Assembly (NCBI RefSeq): GCF_009707545.1
Contig: NZ_WLYK01000001.1
Location: 62,001 to 126,000, forward strand
From: Nakamurella alba
GTDB taxonomy: Bacteria > Actinomycetota > Actinomycetes > Mycobacteriales > Nakamurellaceae
Length of the DNA stretch: 64,000 nt
Direction: 5' to 3'
Below the pieces are notes generated by a model, which made no database searches, had not been told where the DNA came from, and was given only the letters and a program-made list of their open reading frames with translations. How positions within the stretch are numbered: position 1 is the stretch's first letter; each line of letters opens with the position of its first letter. Both the position numbers and the translations under genes were made by a program. Shown here in pieces: positions 51,550 through 59,127 of the stretch.

Positions 51550-52687
51550 CGCATCACCGGCGGTCGAGGACCCGGCCGAGGCACTGGCGCTGGAGGCCGA
51601 GATCAGGAGCACGTTGCGGGCCTTCCTGGCCGATGTCGCGCCACTCGCCGTCACACGTCGCTACCTGGACGGTACCGGTGACGATCCCTCCGTCCTGTGG
51701 CGACGGATGGTGGGCGAGCTGGGGCTCGTCGGCCTGGCCGTGCCCACAGTCCTCGGCGGTGACGGGCTCGCCCCGGGCCTGGCCGGCGTTGTCTTCGAGG
51801 AACTAGGGCGGAACCTGGTCCCGGTGCCGTCCTTCGGCACCCTCGGGTTGGCCGTACCACTGCTCACGGCCCTGGGGACGGACGATGCCGTGGCGGCGCT
51901 CGCGCCGGTGATCTCGGGCAGCAGTATTGCCACCGTCGGCTGGGTGGGCCCGGCCGGGGACTGGGATCCGCGGTCGACACCCGTCCGGATCGACATCGAG
52001 GGATCGACGGCCACCGTGAACGGGCGCCTGCACCACGTGATCGACGGTGACCGGGTCGACCGCCTGTTCGTGGTCGGTCGTGATCCCTCCGGTGCGCTCG
52101 GAGTCGTGTCCGTCGCGGCGGATGCCGTCGGGCTCCGGTTCCTCCCGGCCGACCACCTCGATCCGACGAGGCCGGCGGCCGGGGTCGAGCTGACGGACGT
52201 GGAAGGAGAAGTTGTCGGCGCCGGTGACTGCTCCGATGCCGTGGTCAGGGCTGTCCTGACCGGAGCGGCCCTGCTCGCCGCTGAATCCGCCGGCGCGGCC
52301 CGGCACGCCCTGGAGTTGACGGTCGAGTACGTCAAGGTCCGGCACCAGTTCGGTCGTCCGATCGGGTCGTTCCAGGCGGTGAAGCATCGCTGCGCCGATA
52401 TGCTGGCCAGGGTCGAGCTGATGAGTGCACTGGCCGCGGAGGCGGTCGACGCGGTGTCGGAGTCGGGGAACGATGCCCGTGAGACGGTGCTCGCCGCCGC
52501 GGCCTACGCCGCCGACGCGTTCACCTTCGTCGCCTCCGAGATGATCCAGCTGCACGGCGGTATCGGGTTCACCTGGGAGCACGACGCACATCTGTTCTTC
52601 CGTCGGGCGAAGTCGTCCGAGGTGACATTCGGCGCCGCCGCCGAGCTGAGGTCTGCCATCGCGCTGCAGCGGGGGTGGCGGGCATGA
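51542..52687 (+). CDS. acyl-CoA dehydrogenase, beta-like subunit
   Basis: 381 residues. ACAD fold: N-terminal helical domain (LWRRMVGELGLVGLAVPTVLGGDGL), middle beta domain, and C-terminal helices VRHQFGRPIGSFQAVKHRCADML and GGIGFTWEHDAHLFFRRAK. The middle-domain FAD-binding threonine/serine segment is poorly conserved and the protein resembles the smaller subunits of heteromeric dehydrogenases such as ChsE4/ChsE5 and FadE26/27-type pairs. The start ATG overlaps the SDR stop by 8 bases. Followed directly by a second dehydrogenase gene (ATGA overlap), so the two probably form an alpha2beta2 flavoprotein. Confidence 0.85.
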   Translation: MPSASPAVEDPAEALALEAEIRSTLRAFLADVAPLAVTRRYLDGTGDDPSVLWRRMVGELGLVGLAVPTVLGGDGLAPGLAGVVFEELGRNLVPVPSFGTLGLAVPLLTALGTDDAVAALAPVISGSSIATVGWVGPAGDWDPRSTPVRIDIEGSTATVNGRLHHVIDGDRVDRLFVVGRDPSGALGVVSVAADAVGLRFLPADHLDPTRPAAGVELTDVEGEVVGAGDCSDAVVRAVLTGAALLAAESAGAARHALELTVEYVKVRHQFGRPIGSFQAVKHRCADMLARVELMSALAAEAVDAVSESGNDARETVLAAAAYAADAFTFVASEMIQLHGGIGFTWEHDAHLFFRRAKSSEVTFGAAAELRSAIALQRGWRA

Positions 52688-53907
52688 GCAGGGCGACATC
52701 CGCCGACTTCGGCGTCCGTGCGCGCGACTGGCTCGAGGCGAACGTTCCCCGCCGTGCCGCGGGAGAGCTGCCCCCGGTGGCCAGCGTGCGGGACCCGAGA
52801 CCCGGTGAGATCGGGCGTGCCCGCCGGAGGCAGGCGGCGCTCTCCGCCGCGGGGCTCGCGGGGATCTCGTGGCCGGTCGAATTCGGCGGCGCAGGACTCG
52901 GTGAGACCGAAGAACGCCTGTTCCTGAAACTGTCGTCGGACTACGATCTCGAGCTCGAGTCGTTCAAGGTGGCCATGGATCTCGTCGGACCGACGATCCT
53001 CGCGCACGGGACGGACGAACAGAGGTCGCGATATCTTCCCCGCATCCTGTCCGGGGCGGACCTCTGGTGCCAGCTCTTCAGCGAGCCCGGCGCAGGCAGC
53101 GACCTCGCCTCGCTCGCAACCCGGGCCGAACTCCGGGACGACGGCTGGCACGTCACCGGACAGAAGGTCTGGACCTCCGGCGGACACGACGCGGATCTCG
53201 CGATTCTCGTTGCCAGAACCGACTTCTCGGTGCCGAAGCATCGGGGACTGACCTACTTCGTCGCCGGCATGCACGAACCCGGGGTCACGGTGCGACCACT
53301 GCGCCAGATGAACGGTGGTTCCCATTTCGCCGAGGTGTTCCTCGACGATGTGGTGCTGCCGGCGGACAGCGTGCTGGGCGGCGTCGGGAACGGGTGGCAG
53401 GTGGTGCGTACCACGTTGGGCAACGAACGGTCGGCGATCGGTGGCGATCCCGGCATCGAGGCGGAGCAACTGATCGGTCTCGGCAACTCGGTGGCGAGGC
53501 ATCGCGGCTCGGCATCCCTGCCCGATCCGGTCCTGGTGGACGCCATCGTCGCGGTCCACGTGCGCAACCGTGCTCTCGCCGCACTGACCCGGCGCACCGA
53601 GCAGCGCGCAGCAGCCGGTGCCCAGCCCGGTCCGGAGGCCTCCATCTTCAAGCTCGAGTACGCCGATGTGCAGCGGGTCGGGAACGACATCGCCATGCGC
53701 ATCCTGGGTCCGGATGCGCTCCTTTCCGGATCGGACGGTGTGGGCGCAGGAGCGTGGCAGGCCAACCTGCTCACTTCGCCGTACCTGAGGATCGCCGGTG
53801 GCACCGACGAGATCCAGCGGAACATCATCGCCGAGCGGATCCTGCAACTCCCCGCCGACCGGGAGGACGGGCGGTCATTGCCGTTCGACCAGCTCCGTCG
53901 CGGATGA
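52684..53907 (+). CDS. acyl-CoA dehydrogenase, alpha-like subunit
   Basis: 407 residues. ACAD hallmarks: GISWPVEFGGAGLG, FSEPGAGSDLASLATRA (FAD-binding signature), VTGQKVWTSGGHDAD, and LRIAGGTDEIQRNIIAERIL at the C-terminus. Complete for FAD and substrate binding; the partner upstream lacks part of this. Oxidises a saturated acyl-CoA to the 2-enoyl-CoA and passes electrons to ETF. The ATG overlaps the previous stop (ATGA). Last gene of the TetR-linked operon; followed by 253 bases of regulatory DNA. Confidence 0.92.
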   Translation: MSRATSADFGVRARDWLEANVPRRAAGELPPVASVRDPRPGEIGRARRRQAALSAAGLAGISWPVEFGGAGLGETEERLFLKLSSDYDLELESFKVAMDLVGPTILAHGTDEQRSRYLPRILSGADLWCQLFSEPGAGSDLASLATRAELRDDGWHVTGQKVWTSGGHDADLAILVARTDFSVPKHRGLTYFVAGMHEPGVTVRPLRQMNGGSHFAEVFLDDVVLPADSVLGGVGNGWQVVRTTLGNERSAIGGDPGIEAEQLIGLGNSVARHRGSASLPDPVLVDAIVAVHVRNRALAALTRRTEQRAAAGAQPGPEASIFKLEYADVQRVGNDIAMRILGPDALLSGSDGVGAGAWQANLLTSPYLRIAGGTDEIQRNIIAERILQLPADREDGRSLPFDQLRRG

Positions 53908-54027
53908 AAACATTCGGCAATGTGACGGCGGAGGGTGGCGATGTGACGGGGCGCACGGTAGCATTCCCGTGGATTTGCTCCACCGGACGCCGACCTTTCT
54001 TCTCCGAAGCGATCGTCAGTCGCGGCC

Positions 54028-54052
54028 AATGGTTAACCACACAAACCATTGT
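54028..54052 (+). promoter_or_regulatory. inverted repeat with GTTAAC core, candidate MarR site
   Basis: CAATGGTT (54028-54035) and AACCATTG (54045-54052) are exact inverted repeats 9 bases apart, with GTTAACC at 54033-54039 inside. Lies 110-130 bases upstream of the binding-protein gene, in a 253-base gene-free region. The GTTAACC core fits the motif in front of the MarR gene. Confidence 0.5.
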
Positions 54053-54160
54053 GAACACCATTGCTGCCCCCGGGGCCGCCGGGATTTCCCGGCCGCCCGT
54101 ACCACGCCGGCACCCGCCTGCAGGACATCCGTTCCCCCACCACCGACCAGGAGTGAATCG

Positions 54161-55357
54161 ATGAGGATTCCGAAGATCGCGATCGGCGCGATCCTGACCA
54201 GTGCAACGCTCGTGCTCGCCGGGTGCGGTTCCGGCTCCGACACCGGGGGGAGCAGCACCGCACAGGGTGCCGGCACCATCGTGGTGGCGATGCCTCTTCC
54301 GCTGACCAGTGGCAACGCCACCACCGCGCAGCAGATCCTGAACGCCGGGGAGCTGGCAGTGAAGGAGATCAACGCGGCGGGCGGCGCCGGCGGCAAACAG
54401 TTGGAGATCAAGTCCTACGACGACCAGCTGACGGCCGACGAGACGGCGAAGGTGACGCAACGGGCGATCACCGTCGACGGTGCACAGGTCTTCATCGGCG
54501 CCTACACGACCATCGAAGGGCTGGCGATCCGCCAGCTGACCGACCCGCGCAAGATCGTGTTCATGTCTCCGTCGACCATCTCGCCGCAACTGACCGACGG
54601 CTCGCAGTTCGTCTTCCGGACGACGCATGTGCAGACCGACTACCCGGCGTTGTTCGCTGCCGCCGCGAAGAACCTGGGCATGAAGAAGGTCGTTGTGCTG
54701 CACGATGACTCACCGTCAGGTTCGACACTGTGGGAGGCCACCAACACCGCGCTGACCGAGGCCGGCGTCACCGCTGGTACCGAGGTCGGCTACGCGCTCA
54801 ACGCCACCGACGTGTCCTCGGCGATCGCCGCGGTCAAGGCGCAGGACCCGGACGGGATCGTCCTCATCGGTTCGTCGGCGGCGGATGCCGGTCTCGACAT
54901 CAAGACGATGGCGGAGCAGGGCCTGGACGTGCCGGTGCTCGGACTGTCGTCGCCGGTCGCGCCCGACGCCGTCCGTATCGGCGGTGACGCCTACAAGCAG
55001 ATCAAGATCTACAGCATCCAGAACAAGCAGCCCGACAAGCCCGCCTACGCCGAGTTCGCCAAGAAGTACGCGGCCGAGTACGGCGGGACCGCGGAGGAGG
55101 CTGCAGGCGGTCTGGCGGAACCGGCCGGAGCCACCTACGACGCCTTCATGTTGCTCAAGAAGGCGCTCGACGTGACAGGTGGTGACACCGATGGTGACAA
55201 GCTGAAGGCAGCCCTGGTCGCGCTGCCGCCGTACGCAGGTGTGGCCGGCAAGGAAGGTTCCACGATCTCCTGGGCGAATGGACCGAACGGCTTCAGCAAT
55301 GCGATGAGCACCTTGGAATACGACCCGGAATCCGGCTTGCTCATCACCGCACCCTGA
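54161..55357 (+). CDS. branched-chain-type substrate-binding lipoprotein (family 4, LivK-like)
   Basis: 398 residues. Signal with KIAIGAILTSATLVLAGC (lipobox LAGC), Gly/Ser/Thr-rich linker, then Peripla_BP_6 domain: VVAMPLPLTSGNATTAQQILNAGELAVKEINAAGG, YDDQLTADETAKVTQRAI, KKVVVLHDDSPSGSTLWE, YDAFMLLKKALD. Extracytoplasmic receptor of a LivFGHM-type importer. The window has no other family 4 binding protein, and the LivH/LivMG/LivF genes at 33-37 kb lack one, so this is their likely partner despite the 17-kb distance. AGGAG precedes the ATG. Confidence 0.92.
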   Translation: MRIPKIAIGAILTSATLVLAGCGSGSDTGGSSTAQGAGTIVVAMPLPLTSGNATTAQQILNAGELAVKEINAAGGAGGKQLEIKSYDDQLTADETAKVTQRAITVDGAQVFIGAYTTIEGLAIRQLTDPRKIVFMSPSTISPQLTDGSQFVFRTTHVQTDYPALFAAAAKNLGMKKVVVLHDDSPSGSTLWEATNTALTEAGVTAGTEVGYALNATDVSSAIAAVKAQDPDGIVLIGSSAADAGLDIKTMAEQGLDVPVLGLSSPVAPDAVRIGGDAYKQIKIYSIQNKQPDKPAYAEFAKKYAAEYGGTAEEAAGGLAEPAGATYDAFMLLKKALDVTGGDTDGDKLKAALVALPPYAGVAGKEGSTISWANGPNGFSNAMSTLEYDPESGLLITAP

Positions 55358-55464
55358 CGCAGGTCGACGTCCGCCCGGCCGTTTCGGCAACGACGCTGCC
55401 GGGCGGACGCCGGCCCCGCGGCCGCTGGGGATACCTACCCGGCGATCTGAACGGAAGGACCCAC

Positions 55465-56469
55465 GTGACGGAGATTCCGGGAACAGTGCGCGGGCCGTTC
55501 TTCGATGAACTGGAGATCGGCCAGGTGTTCGCCGACTCGCCGTCGGTGACGATCACCGAGGGCATGCGTGCGGTCCACCGGTCGATCGTCGGGAACCGGT
55601 TGCCCCTCGCCCTCGACGACGGACTGGCAAGGAGGGTGACCGGAGCTCCCTTCGTGCAGCCGTCGCTGGTGTGGGACATCTCGATCGGGCAGTCCACCGC
55701 CGTGACGCAACACGTGCGGGCGAACCTGTTCTACCGTCACCTGGGGTTCGGGCGCTTCCCGACGGTCGGCGACACACTGCACACGACGACGACAGTCGAA
55801 GCGCTGCGCGAGAACTCGGTGCGCGAGGGCCGCCCGCCGACCGGGTTGGCGGTCCTGCACATCGTCACCAAGGACCAGACAGGCTCTGTTGTCCTCGACT
55901 ACCTTCGCTGCGCCATGTTGCTGCAGTCCGGTCTGCAGGTCGGGACAGGGCGCCGGGACGACCTGTCCTCTTCCGTGGACGTGATCGACTTCGGGATCGA
56001 GGGTGACCTTCGAGCTTGGGATCTCGCGGCATTCCGGGCGGCCGTGCCCGGCGAGCACTTCGCGGCGATGACCGTGGGTCGCCGGTGGCAGGTCAAGATG
56101 CCCGATCTGGTCAGCAGCGCGCCGGAACTGGCTCGGCTCACCGGCAACATCGCGACGATCCACCACGATGCACGGGCGGCCGGCGGACGTCGGCTGGTGT
56201 ACGGCGGTCACACCATCGGTCTCGCCCTCCATCAGATGTGCCTGGCTGTACCGACTCTCGTCACGGTGCTGAGGTGGGAGGGGTGCGACCACACCGGGCC
56301 GGTGTACGAGGGGGACCTGCTCGGTGCCTCCATCGAGGTGGTGGGCCGGCGCGCGCTCGACATGGGCGGCGGGATCGTCGATCTGCATGTCGAGGTGGAT
56401 GCCCGCCGCGACGACGGCTCGGACGGCGGCCGGGTCCTGGACTGGACCCTCGCCGCCGTGGTGGCTTGA
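55465..56469 (+). CDS. MaoC-type double-hotdog hydratase (mesaconyl-CoA hydratase-like)
   Basis: 334 residues with two hotdog repeats: FFDELEIGQVF in the first half and MTVGRRWQVKMPDL in the second, with LTGNIATIHHDARAA giving the catalytic His region. Size and domain plan fit the mesaconyl-CoA hydratase/MaoC-like dehydratase family, which adds water to branched unsaturated C4/C5 acyl-CoAs. The conserved Asp-x4-His motif reads N-IAT-IHHD-like, so catalytic details are uncertain. GGAAGGA lies upstream of the GTG start. Neighbour of a CitE-like lyase that would cleave the hydroxy product, as in Mch/Mcl pairs. Confidence 0.83.
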   Translation: MTEIPGTVRGPFFDELEIGQVFADSPSVTITEGMRAVHRSIVGNRLPLALDDGLARRVTGAPFVQPSLVWDISIGQSTAVTQHVRANLFYRHLGFGRFPTVGDTLHTTTTVEALRENSVREGRPPTGLAVLHIVTKDQTGSVVLDYLRCAMLLQSGLQVGTGRRDDLSSSVDVIDFGIEGDLRAWDLAAFRAAVPGEHFAAMTVGRRWQVKMPDLVSSAPELARLTGNIATIHHDARAAGGRRLVYGGHTIGLALHQMCLAVPTLVTVLRWEGCDHTGPVYEGDLLGASIEVVGRRALDMGGGIVDLHVEVDARRDDGSDGGRVLDWTLAAVVA

Positions 56470-56524
56470 GGAAGGCCCGGGTGGAGGCGGAGGTGGTATC
56501 GACAGGGCGCCCCGGGGCGGTCCG

Positions 56525-57343
56525 GTGAACGATCTCGGCGGTGTGGCAGCGCTGTTCGTGCCGGGCAACCGCCCCGATCGATTCGCGAAGGCCGGTGCGG
56601 CCGGTGATGTCGTGGTCCTCGACCTCGAGGACGCGGTACCGGACGACGAGAAGGACGCAGCCCTGCTGCATGTGCTGGATGCCCTCGGAACCGGCGGGAT
56701 GCGTGCGGTGGTCCGCATGGTCGCACCGACCGACTCGTGTGCGGAGCACCAGCTGCGGGAGCTGGCCGCCCGGGCCGGACCGAACCTGCAGGGCGTCATG
56801 ATCCCCAAGGCGGACGATGCGTCGGCGGTCAGCGCCATCTCCGCCCAATTGGCAGCGGTCGGCGTGCCGGTCGTTCCCTTGATCGAGACGGCGGCCGGAG
56901 TGATGGCGGCGCGAGAGGTGGCAGCCGTCCCCGGGGTGCGCCGGATCGCCCTCGGGTTGCTGGACCTGGCTGCCGAGCTGGGCGTCGAGTCCGATTCGCC
57001 GGCGCTGGACCACGCCCGTGCTGCGGTGGTGTTCGCTTCCGCGGCCGCCGGTCTGACACCGCCGTGGGACAGTCCGTCACCCGACATCAACGATCTCGAT
57101 GCCGTGCGCCGGGCGGCGTGTCGCGGTCGCGCCTGGGGTTTCGGCGGCGCGCTCTGCATTCACCCCGCACAGGTCGGTGTGGTCCGGGAGTCCTACGAAC
57201 CCTCCGCGGAGGAGACGAGGTGGGCGATGTCGGTGGTCTCCGCCGGGGACGCCGCCGTCCAGGTCGACGGCCGCATGGTCGACCGTCCGGTGGTGGAGCG
57301 TGCTCGGCGCATCCTCGATCGGTCGCGTCGAGAGCTGCGTTGA
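56525..57343 (+). CDS. CitE-like CoA ester lyase
   Basis: 272 residues. HpcH/HpaI aldolase/citrate lyase-beta family: LFVPGNRPDRF, LDLEDAVPDDEK (metal-binding Glu region), AVVRM, IPKADDA, VPLIETAAGVMAAREVA, and CIHPAQV near the C-terminus. Cleaves a malyl- or citramalyl-CoA type ester (or a short hydroxy-acyl-CoA) to acetyl-CoA/propionyl-CoA plus a 2-oxo acid. GTG start; ribosome site weak (GGGCGGTCC). Located 55 bases after the MaoC-like gene and convergent, 8 bases apart, with the ABC transporter operon. Likely one of the last steps of a side-chain pathway. Confidence 0.87.
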   Translation: MNDLGGVAALFVPGNRPDRFAKAGAAGDVVVLDLEDAVPDDEKDAALLHVLDALGTGGMRAVVRMVAPTDSCAEHQLRELAARAGPNLQGVMIPKADDASAVSAISAQLAAVGVPVVPLIETAAGVMAAREVAAVPGVRRIALGLLDLAAELGVESDSPALDHARAAVVFASAAAGLTPPWDSPSPDINDLDAVRRAACRGRAWGFGGALCIHPAQVGVVRESYEPSAEETRWAMSVVSAGDAAVQVDGRMVDRPVVERARRILDRSRRELR

Positions 57344-57351
57344 GCCGCGGA

Positions 57352-59127
57352 TCAGCTGGTCGGTGCACCTTCAGCGGCCACCTGCTGCCCGGCCACCCAC
57401 GCCTGCCAGAGGCCGGCATAGACACCACCGGCGCCGACCAGCTCCGCGTGTGACCCCTGCTCGACGACGCGCCCGCGGTCCAGTACCAGGATGCGGTCGC
57501 AGGCGGCGGCCTGGGAGAGGCGGTGGGCGATGACGATGCCGGTCCGGCCGGCGAGAACCGCTGCGGCGGAACGGTCGAGCTGGTCGGCGTGGGCGGAGCC
57601 GGCCTCGGCGGTCGCCTCGTCCAGGATGGCCAGGTCGGAGTCGGCGAGCTGCAGCCGGGCGAGGGCGAGCAGCTGGGCCTGGGCATCGGTGAGGGAGTGC
57701 CCGCCGGCGCCGACCACGGTGTCGAGGCCGTCCGGCAGGGCGAGCAGGGCTGCTGCGCCGGTGGTCTCGAGCGCCACCCGGATGTCGCGGTCGGTGGCGT
57801 CGGGGGCGGCGAGGGTGAGGTTGTCGCGGAGGGTGCCGGCGAACACGTGCACCTCCTGCGTGATGACCGCCGTGCGGAGGGGACGGTGCACCGTCCCCGA
57901 GTCGGGCCGGAGCGTGCCGGCGATGACGGCGGCGAGTGTGGTCTTGCCGGCGCCGGACCGGCCGACGACCGCGAGTTGACCGCCGGCCGGAATGTCCAGG
58001 TCGATGTCGGCGAGCACGGGTGGGCCTCCGCCGTAACGGAACTCGACCCCGCGCAGTCGGACGGCTGCCGGCACACCCGGTCGGGTCGAAACGGTCCCGG
58101 GATCCGTCACCGGGACGGTGACCACCCCGATCATCCGGCTGAGCGACGCGAGTGCGGACTGGAGGGTGTCGACGACGAACAGCAGTTGGTTGACCGGTCC
58201 CAGCAGGCGCAGCACCATCAGCACGGCGGTGGTGGCGGCGCCCACGGTGGACATGTCCCGATCGATCAGCACGAACCCGACGACGAGAACTGCGGCGAGG
58301 CTGAGACATTCGCCGAGGTTGAGGCGCGCGTTCAGCATGCTCTGCACGGTGCGGGCCCGGAGGGACCGCACGGCGACCGCCCAGGAGAACGCCATCACCG
58401 CGCGGTGGCGGGTCGTGCCGAGCCCGAAACCGAGCACGGTGGCATACCCCCGTTGGGACTCAAGGATCTGCTGCGCGCGGGCGCTCATCGCAGTGCGCTC
58501 GGCGCGGTAGACCCGCGGGCCGGTGCGCAGGTACCACCGCATGACGAACGCGTACACGGGCAAGACCACCGCGAGGGCCACCGCGTACGGCCACTCGAGC
58601 GCGGCCAGGCCGACCAGCGACACGACGATGCTGAACGTGGAGACGCTCAGCGCGGGGATCACCGTCGGCGCGGCATCCGCGACCGCGGTGACGTCGTCGC
58701 TGGACCGGGAGATGAGGTCGCCGGTGCCGGCGCGCTCGACGAGGTGCCGGGGGAGTGTCATGGCCCGGTCCACCAGTTGCTCCCGCAGCGCGGCGAGCAC
58801 GGTGTGGTACGCACGGGCGGCCAGCACGACGGTCGCTGCGATGCAGGCGGTGCCCAGCACCGCGGAGACGGCCATGAGGGCGCCGACCAGCAGCACGGTG
58901 CCGGAACCTGCGGTGCCGGCCCGCACCCGGTCGACCAGGACGCCGATCGCCACCGGCGGGATCAGATCGATGCCGGTGCCGGCGATCCCGAGCAACGCGA
59001 CGGCTGCCAGCCGGAGCCGGTGGCCACGGCTGAGACGCCAGAGCTCACGGGCGGTCTCGCGGCCACCGGCGATCGGTAGCCCGGTCCCGGCCGGGTCGGC
59101 CGCAGCTCTCGATCCGGAAGCTGTCAC
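57352..59127 (-). CDS. half ABC transporter (exporter fold), canonical Walker A/B but degenerate signature
   Basis: 591 residues: six-helix transmembrane domain (about 35-330) and ABC ATPase (350-591). Walker A GRSGAGKT (389-396) and Walker B LAILDE (499-504) are canonical, but the signature is SLTDAQ (478-483) instead of LSGGQ. The H-loop (IVIAHR) is present. GTG start in a GTGA overlap with its partner at 59124. Likely heterodimer with that protein, which has the opposite pattern. The iron-locus context suggests a siderophore transporter such as IrtAB, whose halves also have the exporter fold but import, or an exporter. Confidence 0.87.
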   Translation of the reverse strand: MTASGSRAAADPAGTGLPIAGGRETARELWRLSRGHRLRLAAVALLGIAGTGIDLIPPVAIGVLVDRVRAGTAGSGTVLLVGALMAVSAVLGTACIAATVVLAARAYHTVLAALREQLVDRAMTLPRHLVERAGTGDLISRSSDDVTAVADAAPTVIPALSVSTFSIVVSLVGLAALEWPYAVALAVVLPVYAFVMRWYLRTGPRVYRAERTAMSARAQQILESQRGYATVLGFGLGTTRHRAVMAFSWAVAVRSLRARTVQSMLNARLNLGECLSLAAVLVVGFVLIDRDMSTVGAATTAVLMVLRLLGPVNQLLFVVDTLQSALASLSRMIGVVTVPVTDPGTVSTRPGVPAAVRLRGVEFRYGGGPPVLADIDLDIPAGGQLAVVGRSGAGKTTLAAVIAGTLRPDSGTVHRPLRTAVITQEVHVFAGTLRDNLTLAAPDATDRDIRVALETTGAAALLALPDGLDTVVGAGGHSLTDAQAQLLALARLQLADSDLAILDEATAEAGSAHADQLDRSAAAVLAGRTGIVIAHRLSQAAACDRILVLDRGRVVEQGSHAELVGAGGVYAGLWQAWVAGQQVAAEGAPTS

